The notes below the pieces were generated by a model that had not been told where the DNA came from, searched no databases, and was given only the letters and a program-made list of their open reading frames with translations. Positions 1 through 5,948 of a stretch of DNA of 5,948 nt are shown piece by piece; positions within the stretch are counted from its first letter, which is position 1; the number at the start of each line of letters is the position of its first letter. The stretch lies in assembly GCA_011042595.1 (NCBI GenBank), contig DQWO01000253.1, forward strand, positions 1-5,948, written 5' to 3'. A program made the position numbers and the translations under genes. Origin of the DNA: Pseudomonadota bacterium (lineage in GTDB: Bacteria; Desulfobacterota; Anaeroferrophillalia; Anaeroferrophillales; Anaeroferrophillaceae).

Positions 1-23
1 AAATAACCTGTTAATTTTCCTTC

Positions 24-41
24 GTGTTCTCTGTGTTCTCA
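24..41. repeat. Two-unit 9-bp tandem repeat (minus strand GAACACAGA type) in the 3' flank
   Basis: On the plus strand GTGTTCTCT (24-32) is followed by GTGTTCTCA (33-41), matching at 8 of 9 positions. Read on the minus strand this is GAGAACACAGAGAACAC, followed by GAAGGAAAA. From memory, strings of this form are dispersed in non-coding DNA of many environmental bacteria, sometimes ahead of small genes such as the GxxExxY family; I could not check this here. The rest of the 1-127 flank holds no open reading frame. It also has no convincing terminator for the efflux operon: after the pump stop the minus strand is A-rich rather than U-rich, and I find no stable stem. Confidence 0.5.
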
Positions 42-127
42 AGTGAGCATCGCGAACGGGTGGTTTATATTTGAGTATTTTTTTCTTGTTTTTTATGACA
101 GCATTTCAGGGGTAAGGCACTAAACAA

Positions 128-3100
128 TTATAGAGTTTCGCGATTACGCACCTCTTCCTCGACGTTGACCACCTTCTCACGCATGGTTTCAAGCAGAACG
201 TAAACCACCGGTACCAGCAGGGTCGAGATAAAACAGGCGGCGACCATGCCGCCTAAGACGACGGTGCCGATCGATCTCATGGTCATGGCCCCGGCACCGG
301 CGGCAAAGGCAAGCGGTATCACGCCAAGGACAAAAGAGAGGATCGTCATCATTATGGCGCGAAAGCGCAGGGATGCGGCATTAAGCGCGGCATTGAAAAT
401 CGATTGGCCTTGCTCACGCAACTCTTTGGCAAATTCCACAATTAAAATGGCATTTTTGCAGGAGAGGCCGATTAGTAAAACCAGGCCGATTTGAGCAAAA
501 AGATTGTTGTCCAGGCCGGCAAAGCGCTGGGCCAGAAGGGCACCCAACATTACCAGGGGAACTGAAATCAGAATCATGATTGGTAAAATCCAGCTCTCAT
601 ACTGGGCACACAGAACTAAGTAGACGACAATCAGGGCAAAAGCGAAGACAAAAATCTGGGCGTTGCCGGCTAAACGCTCCTGGTAAGACATCCCGGACCA
701 GTCCAGGCCGAAGGTTTTGTCAGCCGGCAGAACCCGGTCAGCAATCTCCTCCATAGCTGCCATCGCCTGTCCCGAGCTGTAACCCGGCGCCGCCTGCCCG
801 TTAATCTGGATCGAACGATACATGTTGTAGTGAGCCAGGTTCTGGGGCCCGGTTTTGAAGTTGACACTGACCAGGGCAGCCAACGGCACCATGGCGCCCT
901 GGCGATTGCGGACAAAAAGTTTATCGACATCCCGGGGCGAACTTCGAAAATCTTTTTCCGCCTGGATATAGACCCGGAAAACTTTGCCGAATTTGGTAAA
1001 ATCATTGACGTAAACCGAACCGAAATAGACCTGCATGGTCGTAAACAATTCAGAAAGATCGACGCCCAATGCACTCAGTTTTTTTCTGTCAATATCGACA
1101 GCCAGAGTCGGATAATTTGGGGCATAGGTCGTATAGGCCATACCGATTCGGGGATCTTTATTGGCTTCGGCAATGAGCTTGTGAGCATGGCCGACAAAAG
1201 TGTCAATATCACCGGCCAGATAGTCCTGGAGGCGGAGATCGAAACCGCCGACCGTGCCAAGGCCGGGAATCCCCGGCAGGTTGAAAGCCACAACTCGAGC
1301 CTCACTGATGGCGGCTCCCATTTTATTTACCTGATTGATAATTGATTGTACACCAAGTTCCGGGGTCTGCCGTTCACTCCAGGGCTTGAGAGTAACAAAG
1401 CCGACACCGGAACTGCCGTCCAGAGTGCCCGTCAAAATGTTATAACCGTCGATCATTATCAAATCAGAAACACCGTCTATCGCAAGAATTTGTTTTTCAA
1501 TATTCTTGCGGACATCAACTGTCCGTTCAATTGAGGATCCAGGTTTTAAATTGAGCATAACCAGAAATGCGCCTTTGTCCTCTTGCGGAACAAAACCGGT
1601 CGGGGTTATCGTAAAGATATACCAGGTAGCAACCAGCAGGCCGATAAAAGCCAGCACCACCAACCAACGCATTTTGATAAGGAGCCGCACAAGATTTGTA
1701 TAGCTTACGGTCAGACGTTCAAAAAAACGGTCAAAAATGCGGAAAATAATAAATTTCCCCTTTCCTTCCGGCCTTCTCCTGATAATGATTGCGGCCAGTG
1801 CTGGTGACAGGGTCAAGGCATTAAGGGATGAGATCATAACGGCGAAGCTTATGGTCAGGGAAAACTGCTGGTAAATTGAGCCGGTCAGACCGGGCATCAT
1901 TGAAACCGGGACGAAGACTGCGACCAAAACCAGAGTCGTGGCAATGATCGGACCAATCAGCTCAAGCATCGTTTTTTTGACGACCTGGGGAATCAACAGG
2001 TCGGGCTCATCCTCCATGATTCTTTCGACGTTTTCAACGACGAGAATAACGTCATCAACGACTATGCCGATTGCCAGGATAAGGCCGAAAAGAGTGAGAA
2101 AATTTATCGAAAAATCGGCAAGCTTCATAATTCCGAAAGTGCCGATCAAGGAGACGGGTATTGCAACTGCGGCAATTACCGTTGGCCGCCAGGAACCCAG
2201 GAAGAGAAAAACAATCAGAATTACCAAAAGAACCGCAATAAAGAGGTTGGTTACAACATTCTTAATTGCCACTTCAACAAAGAGAGTTGTGTCGTAAGGA
2301 ATTGAGGCTTTGACACCATCCGGAAAACGCTTTTCCAGTAATTTAAGCTTTTCCGCCACCTGTTTTTTGATCTCCAAAGAGTTGGAACCCGGAAGCTGTG
2401 AGATACCTATGGCGGCAGCCGGTTTCCGGTTGAGCAGGGCATTTTGTTGATATTGTTCTGAGCCCAATTCGATTGTGGCCACATCTCGCAAGTAGACCAG
2501 GCTGCCGTCATTACTGGATTTAATAACAATTTCGGCAAACTCTTTCACCTGTTCGAGTTGGCTTTCGGTGGTCAAGGTGAATTCAATCTGCTGATTTTTG
2601 AAAGTCGGTGGCGCCCCAATCTTACCGAGAGCAGCCTGGCGGTTCTGGGATTTTATTGCCGCCATAATCTCGGTTGGACTTATCCCCAAAGATTTTATCC
2701 GATCCGGATCAAGCCAGATCCGCATCGAATATTTTTTCTCACCGAAGATTTCAGCTTTACCGACACCTTTAATTCTTCTTAACTCGTCAATAACGTTGAG
2801 ATTGGCGAAGTTGCTGAGGAAGCTTTCATCATAACGGTCATCCCCGCTGATTGTAACAAAGCAGACCGTTGCAGGTGATTTTTTATCAACGACAACCCCC
2901 TGCTGAATCACTTCCGCCGGCAGCTGCGGGGTCGCCATTGAAACCTTGTTCTGGACATCCACGGCCGCAATGTCAAGGTCATAACCGGGTTCAAAGTAGA
3001 TATTGATGGTTGATGTACCGGAACTGGTACTTGAAGAGTCCATATAGATCATACCGTTAACGCCGTTGATCTTATCCTCCAATGGCCGGGTAACAGTCTC

Positions 3101-3277
3101 TTCAACCGTTGCGGCGTTAGCACCAACATAAACGGCAGTAACCACTACCGTCGGCGGGGCCACATCAGGATATTCTTGAATCGGCAGGATGCCGATTGAG
3201 ACAAGCCCGCCCAGGACAATGAGCAGGGCTATCACCATGGCAAAAATAGGGCGCTTGATGAAAAAAACCGAGAACAT
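128..3277 (-). CDS. RND efflux pump, HAE-1 (AcrB-like) inner-membrane transporter
   Basis: This is the proton-driven inner-membrane component of a tripartite efflux pump; family members export drugs, dyes, detergents or solvents from periplasm and membrane through a TolC-type channel. The protein has 1049 residues, the usual HAE-1 length. It starts with the family signature FFIKRPIFA (residues 5-13) in front of TM1 (about 10-30). A periplasmic porter loop (about 31-338) follows, then TM2-6 (about 340-495), TM7 (about 537-557), the second porter loop (about 558-870) and TM8-12 (about 873-1028). Proton-relay residues are intact by comparison with AcrB: Asp408-Asp409 in TM4 ([15 protein letters not shown]), Lys941 in TM10 ([13 protein letters not shown]), and Arg971 and Thr978 in TM11. 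YVNDF (756-760), GQAAPG (827-832) and [14 protein letters not shown] (859-872) are also AcrB hallmarks. The ATG follows AAGGAG with a 5-nt gap. The gene is third in the operon, 2 bp after the adaptor. The VDD/ENVER motif indicates the drug-type rather than the heavy-metal branch. Substrate is unknown, and the distal pocket differs from AcrB (see findings). Confidence 0.97.
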   Translation of the reverse strand: MFSVFFIKRPIFAMVIALLIVLGGLVSIGILPIQEYPDVAPPTVVVTAVYVGANAATVEETVTRPLEDKINGVNGMIYMDSSSTSSGTSTINIYFEPGYDLDIAAVDVQNKVSMATPQLPAEVIQQGVVVDKKSPATVCFVTISGDDRYDESFLSNFANLNVIDELRRIKGVGKAEIFGEKKYSMRIWLDPDRIKSLGISPTEIMAAIKSQNRQAALGKIGAPPTFKNQQIEFTLTTESQLEQVKEFAEIVIKSSNDGSLVYLRDVATIELGSEQYQQNALLNRKPAAAIGISQLPGSNSLEIKKQVAEKLKLLEKRFPDGVKASIPYDTTLFVEVAIKNVVTNLFIAVLLVILIVFLFLGSWRPTVIAAVAIPVSLIGTFGIMKLADFSINFLTLFGLILAIGIVVDDVILVVENVERIMEDEPDLLIPQVVKKTMLELIGPIIATTLVLVAVFVPVSMMPGLTGSIYQQFSLTISFAVMISSLNALTLSPALAAIIIRRRPEGKGKFIIFRIFDRFFERLTVSYTNLVRLLIKMRWLVVLAFIGLLVATWYIFTITPTGFVPQEDKGAFLVMLNLKPGSSIERTVDVRKNIEKQILAIDGVSDLIMIDGYNILTGTLDGSSGVGFVTLKPWSERQTPELGVQSIINQVNKMGAAISEARVVAFNLPGIPGLGTVGGFDLRLQDYLAGDIDTFVGHAHKLIAEANKDPRIGMAYTTYAPNYPTLAVDIDRKKLSALGVDLSELFTTMQVYFGSVYVNDFTKFGKVFRVYIQAEKDFRSSPRDVDKLFVRNRQGAMVPLAALVSVNFKTGPQNLAHYNMYRSIQINGQAAPGYSSGQAMAAMEEIADRVLPADKTFGLDWSGMSYQERLAGNAQIFVFAFALIVVYLVLCAQYESWILPIMILISVPLVMLGALLAQRFAGLDNNLFAQIGLVLLIGLSCKNAILIVEFAKELREQGQSIFNAALNAASLRFRAIMMTILSFVLGVIPLAFAAGAGAMTMRSIGTVVLGGMVAACFISTLLVPVVYVLLETMREKVVNVEEEVRNRETL

Positions 3278-3279
3278 AA

Positions 3280-4458
3280 TTACTCCTTATCCCCGCCCAT
3301 CTTCAGTTTTTTCAAAACTGCCATAACTCCTTTGGTCGCGGTTGTATCTTTGGCCGCAACCCTCATTCCAGGCCGTAATTTGATTAACGCCGAAATGATT
3401 ACCTGAGCCCCATCATCGAGCCCCTCGGTTATTTCAAGATAGTGACGCCCCTCAAGGCCACGTTTTACATTGACTCTTTTAGCTTGACTTTTTTCATCGA
3501 CGACATAGACGAATCCCCCTTGTTGATCTTCAAGGACAACATGGGGAGGTACCATGAGAAAGGGAATCTTGTCAGTCACAAAAATATCGGCGTAGACAAA
3601 GGTTCCCTCCAGAAGCAGGTACTCAGGGTTGGCAACCGCGGCCCGCATGGTTATCGTACCAGTCATCGCATCAACCCGATTATCGGTAAAATCGACTTTT
3701 CCGGTGAATGGATCACGTTTGATGATGTTACGCTGATTCGGTACCCGAAGTCTGGCATCAAGCACCTCTTTCGAAGCAAACTTGCGCATGATTTGAAACT
3801 CTTCCTCAGTTGGTTTAAAATAGGCATACATTGGATCATCGGAGACCATCGTTGTTAGTACGGTTTTCTCCCCGAAACCGACCACGTTGCCAACATCAAC
3901 CTGGAGACGACTGATGCGCCCGCTGATCGGGGCTCGGACGGTAGTATAACTCAAACTGAGCTTTGCGGTTCTGATTGCGGCATCATCCGCTTCAACCGTC
4001 GCCAGGAGCTCATTTCTTTTGGCCTGGTACTCTTCAAGAGTGATTCGCGGTGCCAGGCCTTCGGCGACTAAAGGCTCAAAACGCTTGACGTTGGCTGTGG
4101 CCAGGTCGAGGGTGGCCTGGTCTCTTTTGCGTCGGGCTTGGGCCTGGTGCAGGTCGTCCAGATAACTGTTCTTCTCAATTTCAAAAAGAGGGGCTCCTTT
4201 TTTGACAACAGCACCCTCCTGAAAAAGAACCTTCTCGAGAATGCCGGTTACCCGAGCCCGAACCTCAATTCTTTTGGAGGCTTCGGTCTTGCCGGTAAAT
4301 TCAAGCCAGATCGGTACCGGCCTTTTTTTGACGATAATTACTTCGACCGGCAAGGCTGGTTTTTCGGGAGCTGCCGGTTCTTTTTTATCTTTGCAAAGAC
4401 CGGCTACAGGAAGTAAAAGCATAATTGTCGACAACATGATTATCAGTGGTCGTTTCAT
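3280..4458 (-). CDS. RND efflux periplasmic adaptor (membrane fusion protein, AcrA/HlyD family)
   Basis: This periplasmic adaptor joins the RND pump to the outer-membrane channel. It has 392 residues, normal for AcrA-type proteins. The N-terminus (Lys2-Arg3, then a hydrophobic stretch to about residue 20) is a Sec signal. Cys22 follows AGL rather than a normal lipobox, because Leu at -1 is atypical, so lipid anchoring is uncertain. The two biotinyl-lipoyl half-motifs are visible at about 64-96 ([19 protein letters not shown]) and 171-205 ([18 protein letters not shown]). They flank a charged, Ala/Leu-rich alpha-hairpin (about 97-168) that docks on the TolC-type channel. A beta-barrel (about 206-292) and a membrane-proximal domain (about 293-370) follow, and the last 20 residues are Lys-rich. 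The ATG follows AAGGA (4466-4470) with a 7-nt gap, which supports this start. The gene lies 27 bp after the channel gene and 2 bp before the pump gene. The family call is secure. Which pump it serves is inferred from position. Confidence 0.96.
   Translation of the reverse strand: MKRPLIIMLSTIMLLLPVAGLCKDKKEPAAPEKPALPVEVIIVKKRPVPIWLEFTGKTEASKRIEVRARVTGILEKVLFQEGAVVKKGAPLFEIEKNSYLDDLHQAQARRKRDQATLDLATANVKRFEPLVAEGLAPRITLEEYQAKRNELLATVEADDAAIRTAKLSLSYTTVRAPISGRISRLQVDVGNVVGFGEKTVLTTMVSDDPMYAYFKPTEEEFQIMRKFASKEVLDARLRVPNQRNIIKRDPFTGKVDFTDNRVDAMTGTITMRAAVANPEYLLLEGTFVYADIFVTDKIPFLMVPPHVVLEDQQGGFVYVVDEKSQAKRVNVKRGLEGRHYLEITEGLDDGAQVIISALIKLRPGMRVAAKDTTATKGVMAVLKKLKMGGDKE
3283..3288 (-). promoter_or_regulatory. 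Ribosome binding site of the pump gene, inside the adaptor's last codons
   Basis: AAGGAG lies 5 nt before the pump ATG (3277). Its six bases are exactly the last two sense codons of the adaptor gene (Lys AAG, Glu GAG), directly before the TAA stop. Ribosomes finishing the adaptor therefore stop on top of the pump's initiation site, an arrangement commonly linked to translational coupling. The match and spacing are seen directly; the coupling is inferred. Confidence 0.8.
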
Positions 4459-4485
4459 CGAAAAATCCTTTTTTTATCAACCTCT

Positions 4486-5820
4486 TTATTTTGTTTCCTC
4501 GACTGCCAATCCCGGGATCACGCCAACCGCATTTTCAATCCGGGCTAAAGCCGTTAAGTAGTCATAGTAGGCGGTCACCAAACTTGATTGAGAGCGGGTC
4601 AGGCTGAGCTGGGCGTCATTGTATTCGATCATGTCATTGAGGCCGGCTTTGTAGCGTTTATCTGCGAGAATGAAGTTCTCAGCTGCCAGCTGCATGGTTT
4701 CAGCGGCAATATCAACGCTGTCCCGATACTCAATTCCTCTCAGCCAGCTGTCGGTAACTTCTTGGGTAACGGCCAGTTCGAGCTCCTTTAGGGTAGCAGT
4801 TATTTCTTCAAAACGGGCCTTGGCTGCAACCGTTTCACCTTTGGTCTGGAATCCTGAAAAGATCTCCCAGGTGAGGTTGACGCCAAAGAAGCACTGATCC
4901 TGAATTGAGGTCAGATCAGTATCATACTCATCATAACTGGCCTGAACATTGATAGAGGGGAAATAGCCACTTCTGGCCCGGCGGATTTCAGCCTTGGCAG
5001 CTCTAATTAAAGAGTTGACCGCTTTCATGTCGGAGCGGGAACTGAAAGCGGTTTCCAGCAACAGCTCCACCGAATCTGGCAACAGTGGTTTGCCGGCGGC
5101 CAATTCCTGTAGAGTTCCTTCGTTGCTAATCAACTTGTAAAAACCTCGGTTGGGTCTGATCCCAAGAATCTGTTCGAGCCGAACCCGGGCAATTTTCAGG
5201 TTGGAACGGGCCTGGAGCAGGGCCAGGCGAGCATCAGAGAGATTGACACCAGCATTGGTTACATCAATTTTTGTTCTGATGCCGGCGGCAAAATATTTGC
5301 GGGCCCGATAGAGCTGTTGCTCATAGTTAGCAACTGCCTCTTTCTCCACTTCAATTAGTCGTTCTCGGGCCAGCACCGCATAAAATTCCCTTTTACAGGC
5401 AAAAACAACATCTTTTCGTATCTGTTGCAGATTCTCTTCGGTTGCTTCCAGACTACTGCGACCAGCAGCAATAGCTCCGCCGGTATTGCCGAAATCATAG
5501 ATCAGTTGCGAAGCGCTGATCGAAGCGTTACCGACGGTATCTTCATCATCAGGTTCGAGATTATCAATATACTGCCGACCAGCTCCAGCCTCAACCGAAA
5601 GATGAGGCAGATAGCCAGATCGGGCCTGGATCAGGAGACCCTGTTTTTGGTACTTCTGCTGTTGGGCGATATTAATTTGAGGATTATTTTTCAGGGCTAC
5701 GTTGACCGAAGTCTCAAGATCAAGCTGCAACACTTCAGCCGCATCAATAAAACCTACAGTCACCAAAAAAAGTGTAAAAGCTAAAGATAAACATAAAAAA
5801 AACTGTATTAATTTCATCAT
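4486..5820 (-). CDS. TolC-family outer-membrane efflux channel protein
   Basis: This is the outer-membrane factor of the pump; TolC-type proteins form trimeric beta-barrel plus alpha-helical tunnels for export. It has 444 residues from the chosen start. A signal peptide is clear: Lys3, a hydrophobic core at about 4-25, and cleavage probably near Ala27/Ala28. There is no lipobox after it, so it is probably not a lipoprotein. The twofold internal repeat of the OEP family (two PF02321-type halves) is visible by eye: GYLPHLSV (69-76) pairs with GYFPSINV (285-292), and the Tyr-Phe-Ala-Ala-Gly segment at 176-180 pairs with Arg-Tyr-Lys-Ala-Gly at 389-393, each followed by a long helix rich in Asn, Ala, Leu and Ser. 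The reading frame stays open upstream to a GTG at 5832 (four more residues). I prefer ATG 5820 because it gives a normal signal-peptide N-terminus and lies 9 nt after AGGTG, which the GTG start would overlap. A second ATG at 5817 is also possible. It is the first gene of the operon. Confidence 0.96.
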   Translation of the reverse strand: MMKLIQFFLCLSLAFTLFLVTVGFIDAAEVLQLDLETSVNVALKNNPQINIAQQQKYQKQGLLIQARSGYLPHLSVEAGAGRQYIDNLEPDDEDTVGNASISASQLIYDFGNTGGAIAAGRSSLEATEENLQQIRKDVVFACKREFYAVLARERLIEVEKEAVANYEQQLYRARKYFAAGIRTKIDVTNAGVNLSDARLALLQARSNLKIARVRLEQILGIRPNRGFYKLISNEGTLQELAAGKPLLPDSVELLLETAFSSRSDMKAVNSLIRAAKAEIRRARSGYFPSINVQASYDEYDTDLTSIQDQCFFGVNLTWEIFSGFQTKGETVAAKARFEEITATLKELELAVTQEVTDSWLRGIEYRDSVDIAAETMQLAAENFILADKRYKAGLNDMIEYNDAQLSLTRSQSSLVTAYYDYLTALARIENAVGVIPGLAVEETK

Positions 5821-5829
5821 CAATCCACA

Positions 5830-5834
5830 CACCT
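5830..5834 (-). promoter_or_regulatory. Likely ribosome binding site of the TolC-like gene (supports ATG 5820)
   Basis: AGGTG on the minus strand is a 5-base match to the anti-Shine-Dalgarno sequence, 9 nt before ATG 5820 and 12 nt before ATG 5817. The upstream in-frame GTG start (5832) overlaps this site, which argues against it. A GGA at 5824-5826 lies too close to ATG 5820 but would suit ATG 5817, so the choice between the two adjacent ATGs is open. Confidence 0.55.
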
Positions 5835-5857
5835 GACAGCCGGAAACAACGCCTGCC
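5835..5857 (-). promoter_or_regulatory. Weak leader hairpin next to the first ribosome binding site
   Basis: In the minus-strand transcript GGCAG can pair with CUGUC (one G-U pair). After a G-G mismatch, CG pairs with CG around a 7-nt loop (UUGUUUC). The 3' arm ends directly before the AGGUG ribosome binding site of the TolC-like gene. It lacks a U tract after it, so it is not an intrinsic terminator. With an internal mismatch and few pairs it may well be accidental. Confidence 0.2.
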
Positions 5858-5867
5858 CAAATAAATT

Positions 5868-5887
5868 TTCATAATATTCATAATATT
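5868..5887. repeat. AT-rich 9-bp tandem repeat in the operon leader, possible operator
   Basis: The plus-strand unit TTCATAATA occurs twice in a row (5868-5876 and 5877-5885), and the next two bases (TT) continue the period. On the minus strand this contains AATATT-ATG-AATATT, two copies of a self-complementary hexamer 9 bp apart. It lies just downstream of the candidate -10 and overlaps or follows the expected transcription start near 5891. That is a usual place for a repressor site, but AT-rich DNA yields such repeats by chance, so an operator role is only a suggestion. Confidence 0.35.
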
Positions 5888-5897
5888 TTTAGTTTTC

Positions 5898-5924
5898 TTT
5901 ATAACATCCAATCATAAATGTCAA
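5898..5924 (-). promoter_or_regulatory. Candidate sigma70-type promoter for the efflux operon
   Basis: On the minus strand a perfect -35 hexamer TTGACA (5919-5924) is followed after 15 bp by TATAAA (5898-5903). The -10 is preceded by TGT (5904-5906), giving an extended -10 of the form TGnTATAAA. A 15-bp spacer is shorter than the optimal 17, which an extended -10 can partly offset. Read with a 17-bp spacer the -10 would be the weaker TAAAGA. Transcription would begin near 5891, leaving a leader of about 70 nt before ATG 5820. It lies where the operon promoter is expected, in AT-rich non-coding DNA. No experimental support can be seen from sequence. Confidence 0.45.
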
Positions 5925-5948
5925 AGGATAATTTGTCGCCAATAAACC

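Noticed and set aside
73..101. A possible promoter reading leftwards out of the window (CTGTCA as -35).
   Set aside because: At 16-18 bp spacing there is no acceptable -10 hexamer (ATACTC or TACTCA only).
60..127. A possible terminator after the pump stop or before the left edge.
   Set aside because: T tracts here are on the plus strand, so they cannot end the minus-strand operon, and I found no stable GC stem next to them. For a plus-strand transcript coming from the left no gene is visible.
670..1305. Two adjacent minus-strand open frames overlapping the pump gene in another frame.
   Set aside because: The pump frame is continuous with conserved motifs through this stretch, and the alternative products are Arg/Trp-rich and low in complexity, as expected of out-of-frame translation.
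830..1345. A 171-codon open frame on the plus strand, antisense to the pump gene.
   Set aside because: It lies wholly inside the well-supported pump gene, has no recognisable motif, and its product looks like a mirrored pump sequence. It is a frame shadow.
128..3277. The idea that the pump is a heavy-metal (CzcA/CusA) transporter or is broken.
   Set aside because: TM4 carries the drug-type VDD/ENVER motif rather than the metal-type pattern, no methionine relay is apparent, and the frame is uninterrupted over full family length.
3442..3858. A 138-codon plus-strand open frame antisense to the adaptor gene.
   Set aside because: It is fully nested in the adaptor, which shows clear lipoyl and barrel motifs; no independent start signal or domain is visible.
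4461..4475. A small A/T hairpin in the channel-adaptor gap with the ribosome binding site in its loop.
   Set aside because: The stem is five A-U pairs only and would not be stable; it follows from the A-rich spacer.
1..5948. Search for CRISPR arrays, tRNA genes, insertion-sequence ends, toxin-antitoxin or defence genes.
   Set aside because: Nothing fits: over 95 percent of the window is the three efflux genes, and the two flanks are about 130 bp each with no such structure.

Overview
The window holds one complete operon for a tripartite RND multidrug-type efflux pump, read entirely on the minus strand. In transcription order (right to left) it encodes a TolC-family outer-membrane channel, a periplasmic adaptor (membrane fusion protein) and an AcrB-like inner-membrane HAE-1 pump. 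All three genes are intact, with usual family lengths and recognisable signatures. A pump that spans two membranes means a Gram-negative (diderm) host, and the pump family is typical of Proteobacteria and related phyla. The moderate base composition and overall character of the proteins would fit a deltaproteobacterial/Desulfobacterota-like organism, but that is only an impression: no rRNA or other marker is present.

Layout. Positions 5821-5948 are the upstream region. It carries a candidate sigma70-type promoter on the minus strand, an AT-rich 9-bp tandem repeat just downstream of the -10, and a weak hairpin beside the first ribosome binding site. Positions 4486-5820 encode the TolC-like channel. 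After a 27-bp gap, 3280-4458 encode the adaptor. Only 2 bp later, 128-3277 encode the pump, whose Shine-Dalgarno sequence lies inside the last codons of the adaptor gene. Positions 1-127 are non-coding. They contain a short GAACACAGA-type tandem repeat that resembles a dispersed intergenic sequence of environmental bacteria, and no visible intrinsic terminator for the operon.

How it works together. The pump would be a proton-driven trimer: Asp408, Asp409, Lys941, Arg971 and Thr978 match the AcrB proton relay. It would bind substrate in its periplasmic porter domain. The adaptor bridges the pump to the TolC-like channel, through which substrate leaves the cell. Close packing and shared strand point to a single transcript. 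No regulator gene lies in the window, and substrates cannot be predicted beyond 'hydrophobic or amphiphilic compounds'. I see no previously undescribed system here. The points worth a second look are the channel-first gene order, a drug pocket less aromatic than AcrB's, an atypical adaptor hairpin tip, and the flanking repeats.
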